Below, one piece after another: positions 44,113 through 54,502 of a stretch of DNA of 64,000 nt. The position numbers were made by a program, and so were the translations under genes. How positions within the stretch are numbered: the first letter of the stretch is position 1; every line of letters begins with the position of its first letter. The stretch is taken from contig NZ_FNEJ01000026.1 in the NCBI RefSeq assembly GCF_900100085.1, positions 1-64,000 on the forward strand, in the 5' to 3' direction. The notes under the pieces are model-generated. The model had not been told where the DNA came from. It worked only from the letters and a program-made list of their open reading frames with translations, and ran no database searches. The stretch is from Salipiger marinus (GTDB taxonomy: Bacteria; Pseudomonadota; Alphaproteobacteria; Rhodobacterales; Rhodobacteraceae).

Positions 44113-45135
44113 TCAGGCCTTGACCGCGTCGCCCTGGGGCAGGGCGTCGGCGTAGATGTCGGTCCAGAGTTCCTCAAGCGCGGGCTCCGGGCTTTCCTTC
44201 GCGAATTCCGCCGAAGCGTTCACGATGTCCTTGATCTCCTTGTCGATCGCTTTCAGATCGTCTTCGGAGGCATGTTTGCCCTGCAGCAGCAGGTCGCGCA
44301 CGTTCTGGATCGGGTCGCGCTCGTCGCGCATCTTCTGCACTTCCTCGCGCGTCCGGTATTTCGCCGGATCGGACATGGAATGCCCGCGATAGCGATAGGT
44401 CTTGATCTCGAGGATATACGGACCCTTGCCGGCGCGGCAATGCGCCACGGCCTTCTCGCCCGCTTCCTTCACCGCCAGCACGTCCATGCCGTCGACCACC
44501 TCGCCGGGAATGCCGAAAGGCGCGCCGCGGGTGTGGATGTCCTCGGTCGAGGTCGACCGCTTCTGCGAGGTGCCCATGGCATACTGGTTGTTCTCGATGA
44601 CGAAGACCACCGGCAGCTTCCAGAGCGAGGCCATGTTGAAGGTCTCGTAAACCTGCCCCTGATTGGCCGCACCATCGCCGAAATAGGTGAAGGTGACGCG
44701 GTCATTGCCCAGATAGCGGTCGGCAAAGGACAGACCCGCCCCCAGCGGCACCTGCGCGCCCACGATGCCATGGCCGCCGTAGAAATGCTTCTCGCGGCTG
44801 AACATGTGCATGGACCCGCCCTTGCCGCGGGAATAGCCGCCCTCGCGGCCGGTCAGTTCGGCCATGACCCCGTTGGGATCCATGCCGCAGGCCAGCATAT
44901 GGCCGTGGTCCCGATACGAGGTGACGCGCTTGTCGCCCTCGCTTGCCGCGGCTTCAAGCCCGACGACCACGGCTTCCTGACCGATGTAAAGATGACAGAA
45001 CCCGCCGATGAGCCCCATGCCATACAGTTGTCCCGCCTTTTCTTCGAAACGGCGGATCAGCAGCATGTCACGGTAATATTGCTTGAGCTCCTCGGGCGAG
45101 ACATTCGGCTTCGCGGCTGGCTTCCTGGCGGCCAT
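44113..45135 (-). CDS. pdhA: Pyruvate dehydrogenase E1 component, alpha subunit
   Basis: This 340-residue ThDP-binding subunit decarboxylates pyruvate with PdhB. The thiamine-pyrophosphate motif is [19 protein letters not shown] (GDG...N), followed by the phosphorylation-loop-like [17 protein letters not shown]. The N-terminus [21 protein letters not shown] is common to the alphaproteobacterial form. It is first of the operon. GGGGAGAAG lies about 6 nt before the start, with an operator-like dyad just upstream and a TTGACA promoter (separate entries). Confidence 0.95.
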   Translation of the reverse strand: MAARKPAAKPNVSPEELKQYYRDMLLIRRFEEKAGQLYGMGLIGGFCHLYIGQEAVVVGLEAAASEGDKRVTSYRDHGHMLACGMDPNGVMAELTGREGGYSRGKGGSMHMFSREKHFYGGHGIVGAQVPLGAGLSFADRYLGNDRVTFTYFGDGAANQGQVYETFNMASLWKLPVVFVIENNQYAMGTSQKRSTSTEDIHTRGAPFGIPGEVVDGMDVLAVKEAGEKAVAHCRAGKGPYILEIKTYRYRGHSMSDPAKYRTREEVQKMRDERDPIQNVRDLLLQGKHASEDDLKAIDKEIKDIVNASAEFAKESPEPALEELWTDIYADALPQGDAVKA

Positions 45136-45151
45136 GCGCTTCTCCCCAACT

Positions 45152-45167
45152 AGTTTAGTGTTAAACT
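45152..45167 (-). promoter_or_regulatory. Operator-like inverted repeat before pdhA
   Basis: AGTTTA-GTGT-TAAACT is a perfect 6-bp dyad 17-32 nt upstream of the pdhA start. It lies just downstream of the predicted -10, at about +5 to +20, where a bound repressor would block transcription. The regulator is unknown. Confidence 0.5.
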
Positions 45168-45178
45168 TTCCCCGTCAG

Positions 45179-45205
45179 ACTATAAGCCCGCGCCGCCAGT
45201 GTCAA
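45179..45205 (-). promoter_or_regulatory. Predicted sigma-70 promoter of the pdh operon
   Basis: On the minus strand TTGACA (45205-45200) and TATAGT (45184-45179) are spaced by 15 nt, slightly short of the ideal 17. The predicted start is near 45172. Confidence 0.5.
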
Positions 45206-45272
45206 AGGCCGCAGGCTGTCCGCACCCGCAAAAATCGCGCGGCCCTCCGCCGCGCCGCGCGGTCCTGCGGTT

Positions 45273-45333
45273 CCATTGGCCTGAAATATCCCGGGGGAGG
45301 CGGCGCCCGCGCCGCCCGGGGGCAGCGCCCCCG
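45273..45333 (-). repeat. Dispersed GC-rich repeat, copy 6 (GGGATATTT subtype)
   Basis: On the minus strand: GGGGGCGCTGCCCCC, stem GGCGGCGC/GCGCCGCC, CTCCCCCGGGATATTT, then CAGGCCAATGGAAC. It lies 30 nt after the ftsB stop in the same polarity and upstream of the pdh promoter. Confidence 0.8.
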
Positions 45334-45363
45334 TCCCGCCAGACCGCGCGCGCGACGCGTCCC

Positions 45364-45663
45364 TCAGCGGACGAGGATCTCGTCGGGGCGGATCATGCCC
45401 AGCACGTCGCGCGCCTGCTGGTCCAGCAGGTCAAGATCAAGGTAATCGTCCGACAGGCGCCGCGTCAGGTTTTCCATCCGCGCCACCTCGGCATCCAGCT
45501 CGCTCAGCTGCAGCGCCAGCTTCTCGCCCTCGACGATGATCTCGGCGCGGCGGAACAGCCCGTAATCGCCCTGCACCGCGGCAAAGATGAAATAGCCCGA
45601 CAGGCTCAGCGTGATGCCCGCATAGATCACCCCGCCAAAAGCCGGTTTGCGTCTGCCTGTCAT
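45364..45663 (-). CDS. ftsB: FtsB-like septum formation initiator
   Basis: This 99-residue bitopic membrane protein of the DivIC/FtsB family has a basic start (TGRRKPA), one transmembrane helix (GGVIYAGITLSLSGYFIFAAV), the conserved G-(D)YGLFRR stretch, and then a coiled coil (LALQLSELDAEVARMENLTRRL). FtsB with FtsL and FtsQ controls divisome activation. It sits between pgk and pdhA, a genomic position shared with other Rhodobacterales as far as I recall. Confidence 0.85.
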   Translation of the reverse strand: MTGRRKPAFGGVIYAGITLSLSGYFIFAAVQGDYGLFRRAEIIVEGEKLALQLSELDAEVARMENLTRRLSDDYLDLDLLDQQARDVLGMIRPDEILVR

Positions 45664-45824
45664 GTGGCTGTCCTTCCTGCCCGCGCGCCCCGCCAGCCGG
45701 ATCTCTGCGGATCCGTCCCGACCATGGTCGAATCATGACACGGGCGCGCGGCGCAGGAAAACCCCCGCCGCGCGCCCGCGCGCTTTTTCGCCCGGAGCGT
45801 GGCCTTTCGGCCCGCCCGCCGCCC

Positions 45825-47003
45825 TCAGCCGAGCGCGGCAACCCCCGGCAGCGCCTTGCCTTCCATCCATTCCAGAAAGGCACCGCCCGCGGTGGAGATA
45901 TAGGTGAAATCCTCTGCCGCCCCGGCCTTGTTCAGCGCGGACACGGTATCGCCGCCACCCGCCACCGACACCAGATCGCCCCGCGCGGTCAGCTTCGCGG
46001 CATGGGCCGCAGCGGCATTGGTCGCGGCATCAAACGGCGCGATCTCGAACGCGCCAAGCGGGCCGTTCCAGATCAGCGTCTGCGCCCGGTCCAGCGCCGC
46101 CTTCACCGCCGCCACGCTTTCGGGCCCGGCATCCAGAATCATCGCATCCTCGGGGCATTGCGCCACCGGCACCACCTCGGAGGGGGCATGCTCGCGGAAT
46201 TCGCGGGCCACCACCACATCGACGGGCAGCAGGATCTCGCAGCCCGCCGCTTCGGCCTTCACCAGAATCTCGCGCGCGGTCTCGGCCAGATCATGCTCGC
46301 AGAGCGACTTGCCCACGGCCACGCCCTGAGCCGCCAGAAAGGTGTTGGCCATGCCGCCCCCGATCACCAGCATGTCGACCTTGGCCACCAGATTGCCCAG
46401 CAGATCAAGCTTGGTCGACACCTTGGCGCCGCCGATCACCGCCAGCACCGGACGCTTGGGGGTGCCAAGTGCCGCCTCCAGCGCCTCCAGCTCGGCCTGC
46501 ATCAGCCGCCCCGCGCAGGCGGGCAGCAGCCGCGCCAGCGCCTCGGTGGAACTGTGGGCACGGTGCGCCGCCGAAAACGCGTCATTGCAGTAGACATCGC
46601 CAAGTGCCGCGAACCGCGCCGCCAGATCGGGATCGTTCTTTTCCTCGCCGGGCTCGAAACGGGTGTTCTCCAGCAGCACCACCGCGCCCGCCGGGCAGGC
46701 GGCGATCGCCGCCTCGGCGCCGTCCAGCGTCGTGAACAGCACCTCGGTGCCAAAGGCCGCCTTCAGCGCGGGCACCAGCATCTGCAGCGACATCTCCGGC
46801 ACCACCTGACCCTTGGGGCGGCCAAAATGCGCCAGCAGGACCGGAATGCCGCCGCGCGACAGGATGTCCTGCACGGTGGGGGCCACGCGCTCGATGCGGG
46901 TGGCGTCGGTCACCACGCCGCTGTCCACGGGCACGTTGATGTCGACCCGGGTCAGCACGCGCTTGCCGTCCAGATCCATATCGTCGAGGGTCTTCCAGGC
47001 CAT
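45825..47003 (-). CDS. pgk: Phosphoglycerate kinase
   Basis: This 392-residue glycolytic enzyme converts 1,3-bisphosphoglycerate and ADP to 3-phosphoglycerate and ATP. N-terminal RVDINVPVD (substrate loop, RxDxNVP), [10 protein letters not shown], the hinge region, [11 protein letters not shown] and the C-terminal nucleotide motif [13 protein letters not shown] are present. The start at 47003 has AGGAGG about 6 nt upstream. It lies about 160 bp upstream of ftsB and is divergent from the cyclophilins. Confidence 0.96.
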   Translation of the reverse strand: MAWKTLDDMDLDGKRVLTRVDINVPVDSGVVTDATRIERVAPTVQDILSRGGIPVLLAHFGRPKGQVVPEMSLQMLVPALKAAFGTEVLFTTLDGAEAAIAACPAGAVVLLENTRFEPGEEKNDPDLAARFAALGDVYCNDAFSAAHRAHSSTEALARLLPACAGRLMQAELEALEAALGTPKRPVLAVIGGAKVSTKLDLLGNLVAKVDMLVIGGGMANTFLAAQGVAVGKSLCEHDLAETAREILVKAEAAGCEILLPVDVVVAREFREHAPSEVVPVAQCPEDAMILDAGPESVAAVKAALDRAQTLIWNGPLGAFEIAPFDAATNAAAAHAAKLTARGDLVSVAGGGDTVSALNKAGAAEDFTYISTAGGAFLEWMEGKALPGVAALG

Positions 47004-47140
47004 GTCGGTCCTCCTGATCTCGTCTTCGTGATGGTCTGCCCCGGACGGGCGCAGAGGTCAATGGCGCGCCGCGCTGCGCTTGGCTTTCCCGACAAGCGGC
47101 ACTAGATCAGGGCGCAATGCCTGCCATAGGGAGTGACGAC

Positions 47141-47647
47141 ATGGCCGATATCAAAGATCCCGAAAACACCATCGTGATGGAGCTGAAAGGCGGCTCGGTG
47201 GTGATCGAACTGCTGCCCGACGTGGCGCCCAAACATGCCGAACGGATGAAGGAACTGGCCCGCGCCGGGGCCTATGACAATGTCTGCTTCCACCGCGTGA
47301 TCGAGGGCTTCATGGCCCAGACCGGCGATGTCGAAAACGGCAACATGGAAAAAGACTTCAACCTGCGCCGCGCGGGCACGGGCGGGTCGGATCTGCCCGA
47401 TCTTCCGGCGGAATTCTCCAAGCTGCCGCATGACCGGGGCACGCTGGGGGCGGCCCGCAGCCAGAACCCGAACAGCGCCAATTCGCAGTTCTTCATCAAT
47501 TTCAGCGACAACCACTTCCTGAACGGGCAATACACCGTCTATGGCCGGGTGATCTCGGGGATGGAGCATGTGGATGCCATCACCCGCGGCGAGCCGCCCG
47601 CCAGCCCCGACCGCATGATCTCCGTCAAGGTCGCCGCCGATGCGTAG
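47141..47647 (+). CDS. Cytoplasmic peptidyl-prolyl cis-trans isomerase (cyclophilin)
   Basis: This 168-residue cyclophilin without a signal peptide has the active-site stretches YDNVCFHRVIEGFMAQTGD (catalytic Arg in FHRV) and ARSQNPNSANSQFFINFSDN. The ATG 47141 is used because the methionine 8 codons earlier lacks homology. The stop overlaps the start of the next cyclophilin gene by 8 nt, so cytoplasmic and exported copies are made from one message. Confidence 0.92.
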   Translation: MADIKDPENTIVMELKGGSVVIELLPDVAPKHAERMKELARAGAYDNVCFHRVIEGFMAQTGDVENGNMEKDFNLRRAGTGGSDLPDLPAEFSKLPHDRGTLGAARSQNPNSANSQFFINFSDNHFLNGQYTVYGRVISGMEHVDAITRGEPPASPDRMISVKVAADA

Positions 47648-48188
47648 CCTCGCGCTGGCCTTCTGCGTTCTGGCCTCGCCCGCGCTGGCGGCGGGGCTTG
47701 ACGTGCAGGTGGAGGGCGAGGGCGCCACGGGCACCTTCCATATCGAGCTTTACGACGATGTGGCGCCCGAACATGCCGCGCGGATCGTGGCGCTGGCGGA
47801 AAGCGGCGCCTATGACGGCGTGGTGTTCCACCGGGTGATCGAGGGCTTCATGGCCCAGACCGGCGATGTGCAATATGGCAAATCCGGCGCCGACATGCGG
47901 CTGGCGGGCACCGGCGGATCGGACATGCCCGATCTGGCGGCAGAATTCTCCGACCGCACCTTCGCCCGGGGCGTGGTGGGCATGGCCCGCTCGCAGAACC
48001 CCAACAGCGCCAATTCGCAGTTCTTCATCATGTTCGCCCCGGCGCCGCATCTTGACGGCCAGTATACCGCCGTGGGTGAAGTGACCTCCGGCATGGAGGT
48101 GGTGGACGCGATCAAGCGGGGCGAGGGCCGCAATGGCGCCGTGCTTGGCGAACCCGACGTGATGACCCGCGTCACGGTCACCGAGTGA
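47640..48188 (+). CDS. Periplasmic peptidyl-prolyl cis-trans isomerase (cyclophilin)
   Basis: This 182-residue cyclophilin has a signal peptide (RSLALAFCVLASPALAAG) and hence is probably periplasmic. FHRVIEGFMAQTGD and ARSQNPNSANSQFFIMF are shared with the preceding gene, so the pair arose by duplication. The stop codon lies at the start of the second copy of a 22-bp tandem duplication (48163-48207), which probably altered only the last residue. Confidence 0.92.
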   Translation: MRSLALAFCVLASPALAAGLDVQVEGEGATGTFHIELYDDVAPEHAARIVALAESGAYDGVVFHRVIEGFMAQTGDVQYGKSGADMRLAGTGGSDMPDLAAEFSDRTFARGVVGMARSQNPNSANSQFFIMFAPAPHLDGQYTAVGEVTSGMEVVDAIKRGEGRNGAVLGEPDVMTRVTVTE

Positions 48189-48207
48189 CCCGCGTCACGG
48201 TCACCGA
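48163..48207. repeat. 22-bp perfect tandem duplication spanning two convergent stop codons
   Basis: TGACCCGCGTCACGGTCACC plus GA occurs at 48163-48184 and again at 48186-48207, separated by one base. The second copy holds the TGA of the cyclophilin gene (48186-48188) and the TGA of the convergent GNAT gene (48201-48203). Confidence 0.9.
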
Positions 48208-49145
48208 CTGACCTGCGCAGGGGCGGCATCTGCCGCCCCCGCTTTTTCGCGACGGCCACCGCCGCCCGCCATCCGCAGCGGCAGGCGGCGCGCCAGCGGC
48301 ACCAGCGCCTGCGCCCGCAGCCATGTGCCCCCCAGCCGGTGTGGCGCCGCCCCGGTGCCCAGCTTGAACCGCGCCAGCCCCGCCGCCGCCTCGCTGTCGA
48401 GGATCCCCAGATCCAGCCTTGTGTGACCACGCTCCGCCAGCCAGACCATGGCCGACCACAGCAGCAGGGTCATGGCATGGCAGGCCCGGCCCTCGGGCAG
48501 GGTCACCCCGCACTGCCATGTGGCCATGGGGCCGTGCCGCAGCACCGCAATCGCCGCCACCGGCTTCTGCCGCTGCTCCGCCTGCCAGATCAGCGCCCGC
48601 CCGGGATTGGCCGCCGCAAACGCCTCCAGATAGGCGGGGGGCAGGCCGCGATAGCCCCGCGCCCGGGCCTGCGCCGCCTCCGCCGCCAGCAGCCAGTGCC
48701 CGCGCGCCAGCGGCATGCGGCGGATCACCAGCCCCAGTCCCTCCGCCCGGTTCAGCCGGTTGCGCCATTTCTGCGCCAGCCGTGCCCGCATCTCCGCCGC
48801 GGGCCCCAGATCCAGCAGCGCCAGCGTGGCGGGGGTCAGCAGCGGCCAGAACCCCGCAGCGCGCAGCGCCTCCGCCCCCAGCCCTTCGGCATTCAGCAGC
48901 ATCGGCCCGCCGCGCAGCCCCGCCAGCCAGTCCTGCAGCAGACCATCCTCCGCCGCCACCGGCCCGCGCGAGATCAGCCGCACCGCGCCCAGCCCCCAGA
49001 CCTGCCGCGCCTGCGCCCGCCAGACCAGCCGCTCCGCCCCGGCGGCCCCGATGCGCCCCTCGCTGCAAGCAACCCCCAGCAGCGCGCAGCTGCGCGCATG
49101 TTCCACGGATTGGGGCAGGGGCAGCAGCAAACCGGAATCAGCCAT
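48201..49145 (-). CDS. FemAB-like GNAT domain protein
   Basis: This 314-residue protein resembles the FemAB/CelD-type acetyltransferase_6 fold. Clear blocks are KWRNRLNRAEGLGLVI near residue 130, LPPAYLEAFAAANPGRALIWQAEQ, and the C-terminal HAMTLLLWSAMVWLAERGHTRLDLG. Members move acyl or aminoacyl groups. The start at 49145 is preferred over one 16 codons upstream because homologous sequence begins near MADSGLLLPL. It is convergent with the cyclophilin gene inside a 22-bp duplication. Substrate unknown. Confidence 0.7.
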   Translation of the reverse strand: MADSGLLLPLPQSVEHARSCALLGVACSEGRIGAAGAERLVWRAQARQVWGLGAVRLISRGPVAAEDGLLQDWLAGLRGGPMLLNAEGLGAEALRAAGFWPLLTPATLALLDLGPAAEMRARLAQKWRNRLNRAEGLGLVIRRMPLARGHWLLAAEAAQARARGYRGLPPAYLEAFAAANPGRALIWQAEQRQKPVAAIAVLRHGPMATWQCGVTLPEGRACHAMTLLLWSAMVWLAERGHTRLDLGILDSEAAAGLARFKLGTGAAPHRLGGTWLRAQALVPLARRLPLRMAGGGGRREKAGAADAAPAQVSR

Positions 49146-49152
49146 GCCGCCA

Positions 49153-49167
49153 TTAACCGCAAAATTA
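49153..49167. promoter_or_regulatory. CtrA-like site upstream of the GNAT gene
   Basis: TTAA-CCGCAAA-ATTA, one mismatch from TTAA-N7-TTAA, lies 8-22 bp upstream of the GNAT start and about 15 bp upstream of a small plus-strand ORF at 49183. The match could be chance. Confidence 0.25.
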
Positions 49168-49182
49168 CCTGCAGCCCCGTTA

Positions 49183-50944
<1,762 letters not shown>

Positions 50945-50971
50945 GCGGATGGCGGTTCTGGGACGGCGCCC

Positions 50972-52132
50972 GTGACCCCCGGCGCAAGGCTGCAGGCGGC
51001 GGCAGAGATTCTCGACCGTATCGCGGCGGGCGCTGCCGCCGAACAGGCGCTGCTTGGCTGGTCGCGCACCTCGCGCTTTGCCGGGTCCAAGGACCGGGCG
51101 GCGGTGCGCGATCACGTGTTCGACGCGCTGCGGCGCTGGCGCTCCTCGGCGGCTGTCGGGGGGGCCGAGACCGGGCGCGCCCGCATCCTCGGGCTGCTGC
51201 GGCAGGCGGGCACCGATCCCGACACGCTCTTTGACGGGGCAGGCCATGCGCCCGCCCCGCTGACCGAGGCGGAGCGCGACGCGGGGGCCATGCCCGATGG
51301 TGCCGCAGCGCTTGATCTGCCCGACTGGCTGCTGCCGGTGTTAGAGACCTCGCTGGGCCCGCGCCTGCCCGAGGTGGCCGAGGCGCTGCGGCACCGCGCG
51401 CCGGTCTTCTTGCGGGTCAACACGATGCTGGGCCGCCGCGAGGCGGCGCAGGCGGCGCTGGCGCTTGACGGCATCGAGACGTCGCCGCATCCGCTGGCCG
51501 ACACCGCGCTTGAAGTGACATCGGGCGCGCGCCGCGTCGCGCAGTCGCGCGCCTATGCCGAAGGGCTGGTGGAACTGCAGGATGCGGCGAGTCAGGCGGT
51601 CTGTGCCGCGCTGCCGCTGACCCCGGGGGCGCGGGTGCTGGATTACTGCGCGGGCGGCGGCGGCAAGGCGCTGGCCATGGCCGCGCGCCTGCGCGGCGTG
51701 ATCGAGGCGCATGACGCCGATCCCCGCCGCATGAGCGATCTGCCCGCCCGCGCCGACCGCGCAGGCGCCCGTCTGCGCGTGGTCAGCGCGCCCATGGGCC
51801 CCTATGATCTGGTGCTCTGCGACGTGCCCTGTTCGGGCAGCGGGGCATGGCGCCGCAGCCCCGAGGGCAAGTGGCGCCTTACTCCGGAGAACTTCGCGCA
51901 GACTCTGAAGACACAGGCGCAAATCCTTGATGAGGCTGCAGATCTTCTCGCCCCGTCCGGCGTTCTGGCCTATGTCACCTGCTCGGTTCTGACGCCGGAA
52001 AACGCCGATCAGGTCGCCGCCTTTCAGACGCGCCATCCCGGCTGGCAGGTCGAGGACACGCGGCAGTTCCTGCCCTCTGACGGCGCGGACGGGTTTTATT
52101 ATGCGGTGATGCGGCGCGGCGATCTCGGCTGA
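50972..52132 (+). CDS. RsmB/NOP family rRNA cytosine-5 methyltransferase
   Basis: This 386-residue SAM-dependent methyltransferase starts at GTG 50972; an ATG at 50949 leads to an early stop in another frame. An N-terminal helical NusB-like region is followed by the Rossmann domain: SAM motif DYCAGGGGKALAMAARL, the catalytic cysteine region CDVPCSGSGAWRRSPEGKW and the second Cys in YVTCSVLTPEN. It methylates cytosine in rRNA; the target base is not deducible, so no symbol is assigned. Its end lies 30 bp before cckA. Confidence 0.88.
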   Translation: MTPGARLQAAAEILDRIAAGAAAEQALLGWSRTSRFAGSKDRAAVRDHVFDALRRWRSSAAVGGAETGRARILGLLRQAGTDPDTLFDGAGHAPAPLTEAERDAGAMPDGAAALDLPDWLLPVLETSLGPRLPEVAEALRHRAPVFLRVNTMLGRREAAQAALALDGIETSPHPLADTALEVTSGARRVAQSRAYAEGLVELQDAASQAVCAALPLTPGARVLDYCAGGGGKALAMAARLRGVIEAHDADPRRMSDLPARADRAGARLRVVSAPMGPYDLVLCDVPCSGSGAWRRSPEGKWRLTPENFAQTLKTQAQILDEAADLLAPSGVLAYVTCSVLTPENADQVAAFQTRHPGWQVEDTRQFLPSDGADGFYYAVMRRGDLG

Positions 52133-52141
52133 GGGCTGCTG

Positions 52142-52156
52142 TTTACCTTTGTTTAA
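52142..52156 (+). promoter_or_regulatory. CtrA-like site just before cckA
   Basis: TTTA-CCTTTGT-TTAA, one mismatch from TTAA-N7-TTAA, ends 6 nt before the ATG of cckA. CckA feeds phosphate to CtrA, so feedback would make sense, but binding is untested. Confidence 0.3.
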
Positions 52157-52162
52157 GGCCGC

Positions 52163-54499
52163 ATGTGCGACAGGATCAGGAGAGGATTCGAGGGAGAAGG
52201 AAGCGGCGTGGCGGATGCGGCGGTCACCGGGCGGCGGAACGTCCTTGGCACGTTCACCGAAGCAGCGGTTCTGCTGGGGCTTGCGGCGGGCTGCGCGGCG
52301 CTGGCCATCGCCTCCGCCCGTCTGCCGCAGCTGGCCTTGCTGGCGGCGGCGGCGGGGTTTCTCGCGCTGGGGCTGCTGACGGGTCTGCTGCGCCTGCGCA
52401 GGCTGCGGCGCCAGCGCGCCGAATTTGCCACGCTGACACATTTTGCCGAGCAGGATCCGGCGCCGATCCTCGCCACCGATGCGGAAGGCCGGGTGATCTT
52501 TGCCAATGCCGCCGCCCGCCTGCGGTTTGGCGAGGTTGCGGGGGCCGATCTTGTTTCGGTGCTGAATGCCAGCATGGCCAGCGCGGGCGGGGTGCTGCAC
52601 CGCCTGCGCATGGCCGCCGCCGCATCCGGATCCGCGCGCGAGGACCTCAGCACCCATGCCGGGCGCTTCGACATCTGCCTGCGCCTTGACGGGGCCGGGC
52701 GCTGTTACTGGCGCATCGACCCTCTGGCCCGCGCCTCCGCTCCCGCACCTGCCTCCGGCGAACCGCCGGTCATGACCATCGGGCGCAGCGGGGCGGTGCT
52801 CTATATGAACGTGCAGGCCCGCACGCTGCTGGGGCGCCGCATCAAACGGCTGGAGGATGTGGTGCAGGATCTGCCGCTGCGCCCGGGCAAGGTGCATCAG
52901 CTGAGCACGGCCGAAGGGCCGCGCCCGTTCGAGCTGCGCTGTTCGTCCACCGGGGCGGGGCGGCAGGAAATCGTGCTGCGCGAACTGCCCGCCGCGGGAG
53001 AGCCGTCCCCCCCCGACCGCACCGGCTTCGATGACCTGCCGGTGCCGCTGCTGCGGCTGGCGCGGGACGGGCGCATCCTGCGCGCCAATGCCGGGGCCTG
53101 CCGCCTGCTGGATGTGGCCTCTGCCGATGGCGGCAGCATCACCGAACACATGGAAGGTCTGGGGCGGTCGATCACCGACTGGCTCGCCGAGGCGGTGGCG
53201 GGCCGCGGCCTGCACCGGTCGGAATTCCTGCGGCTGACCCGCGCCGACCGCGAGGTCTTTGTGCAGGTCACGCTGGCGCGGGTGGTGGACGAGGGCCGCG
53301 CCGAGCTTGTGGCAGTGCTCAACGACGCCACCGAGCTGAAATCGCTTGAGGCGCAGTTCGTGCAGAGCCAGAAAATGCAGGCGATCGGGCAGCTTGCTGG
53401 CGGCGTGGCGCATGATTTCAACAATCTGCTCACCGCGATTTCCGGCCATTGCGACCTGCTGCTGCTGCGCCACGATCAGGGCGACGCGGATTATGCCGAT
53501 CTGGTGCAGATCAACCAGAACGCCAACCGCGCCGCGGCGCTGGTGGGGCAGCTGCTGGCCTTTTCGCGCAAGCAGACGCTGCGCCCCGAAGTGCTGGATC
53601 TGCGCGACACCCTTTCCGACCTCACGCATCTGCTGAACCGGCTGGTGGGGGAACGGGTGCATCTGACCCTGCGCCACGATCCCGTCCTGCCCGCCATCCG
53701 TGGCGACCGGCGGCAGCTGGAACAGGTGATGATGAACCTCGTGGTCAATGCCCGCGACGCCATGCCGGAGGGGGGCGAAATCCTCATCGAGACCGAGCGT
53801 CTGGTGCTGACCCAGCCGATGAAGCGTGACCGCGCGCTGGTGGAGCCGGGCGCCTATGTTTCGGTCAGGGTGATCGACGAGGGCACCGGCATCCCGCAGG
53901 ACAAGCTGCACAAGGTGTTCGAGCCGTTCTACACCACCAAGCGCACCGGCGAAGGCACCGGGCTTGGCCTGTCGACGGTTTATGGCATCGTGAAGCAGAC
54001 CGGCGGATTCATCTTTGTCGACAGCGCGGTGGGATCCGGCACCTGCTTCACGCTGCTCTTTCCCGCGCATGACGCCAAGCCGCAGCCCGAGGCGGTGGAG
54101 CCGCCTCCGCCGCAGCGCAAGGTGGTGCAGAACGGCGTCGGCGTGATCCTTCTGGTGGAGGACGAGGCGCCGGTGCGCGCCTTTGCCGCCCGCGCGCTGC
54201 GCCTGCGCGGCTATACGGTGATCGAGGCGGAAACCGCCGAGGATGCGCTGACCAAGCTCGAGGATCCGGCGGTGGCGGTTGATGTCTTTGTCACCGATGT
54301 CGTCATGCCCGGCATGGATGGCCCCACCTGGGTGCGCAAGGCGCTCGTGGCGCGCCCGAACACGCGGGTGGTCTTCGTGTCCGGCTATGCCGAGGACATC
54401 TTTGGCGAAGGGCAGATGCTGGTGCCCAATTCGGTTTTCCTGCCCAAGCCGTTCTCGCTGAATGAGCTGACCGAAACCGTGCACCAGCAGCTGCACTGA
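52163..54499 (+). CDS. cckA: Hybrid sensor histidine kinase CckA
   Basis: This 778-residue protein is the head of the CckA-ChpT-CtrA phosphorelay that governs cell cycle, motility and, in R. capsulatus, gene transfer agent production. Two adjacent transmembrane helices (about 30-80) lead into PAS-like regions (EQDPAPILATDAEGRVIFANA; LPVPLLRLARDGRILRANA), a HisKA domain with His417 (GGVAHDFNNLL), and an ATPase domain (NLVVNARDAMPEGG, GTGLGLSTVYGIV). A C-terminal receiver carries Asp712 (VTDVVMPGMDG). GTG 52208 with AGAAGGAAG upstream is an alternative start. Confidence 0.93.
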   Translation: MCDRIRRGFEGEGSGVADAAVTGRRNVLGTFTEAAVLLGLAAGCAALAIASARLPQLALLAAAAGFLALGLLTGLLRLRRLRRQRAEFATLTHFAEQDPAPILATDAEGRVIFANAAARLRFGEVAGADLVSVLNASMASAGGVLHRLRMAAAASGSAREDLSTHAGRFDICLRLDGAGRCYWRIDPLARASAPAPASGEPPVMTIGRSGAVLYMNVQARTLLGRRIKRLEDVVQDLPLRPGKVHQLSTAEGPRPFELRCSSTGAGRQEIVLRELPAAGEPSPPDRTGFDDLPVPLLRLARDGRILRANAGACRLLDVASADGGSITEHMEGLGRSITDWLAEAVAGRGLHRSEFLRLTRADREVFVQVTLARVVDEGRAELVAVLNDATELKSLEAQFVQSQKMQAIGQLAGGVAHDFNNLLTAISGHCDLLLLRHDQGDADYADLVQINQNANRAAALVGQLLAFSRKQTLRPEVLDLRDTLSDLTHLLNRLVGERVHLTLRHDPVLPAIRGDRRQLEQVMMNLVVNARDAMPEGGEILIETERLVLTQPMKRDRALVEPGAYVSVRVIDEGTGIPQDKLHKVFEPFYTTKRTGEGTGLGLSTVYGIVKQTGGFIFVDSAVGSGTCFTLLFPAHDAKPQPEAVEPPPPQRKVVQNGVGVILLVEDEAPVRAFAARALRLRGYTVIEAETAEDALTKLEDPAVAVDVFVTDVVMPGMDGPTWVRKALVARPNTRVVFVSGYAEDIFGEGQMLVPNSVFLPKPFSLNELTETVHQQLH

Positions 54500-54502
54500 T
54501 CC

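Noticed and set aside
51341-54496. Open frame of more than 1000 codons on the minus strand
   Set aside because: It is antisense to the RsmB-type gene and cckA, both of which have clear motifs; the composition is that of a shadow frame.
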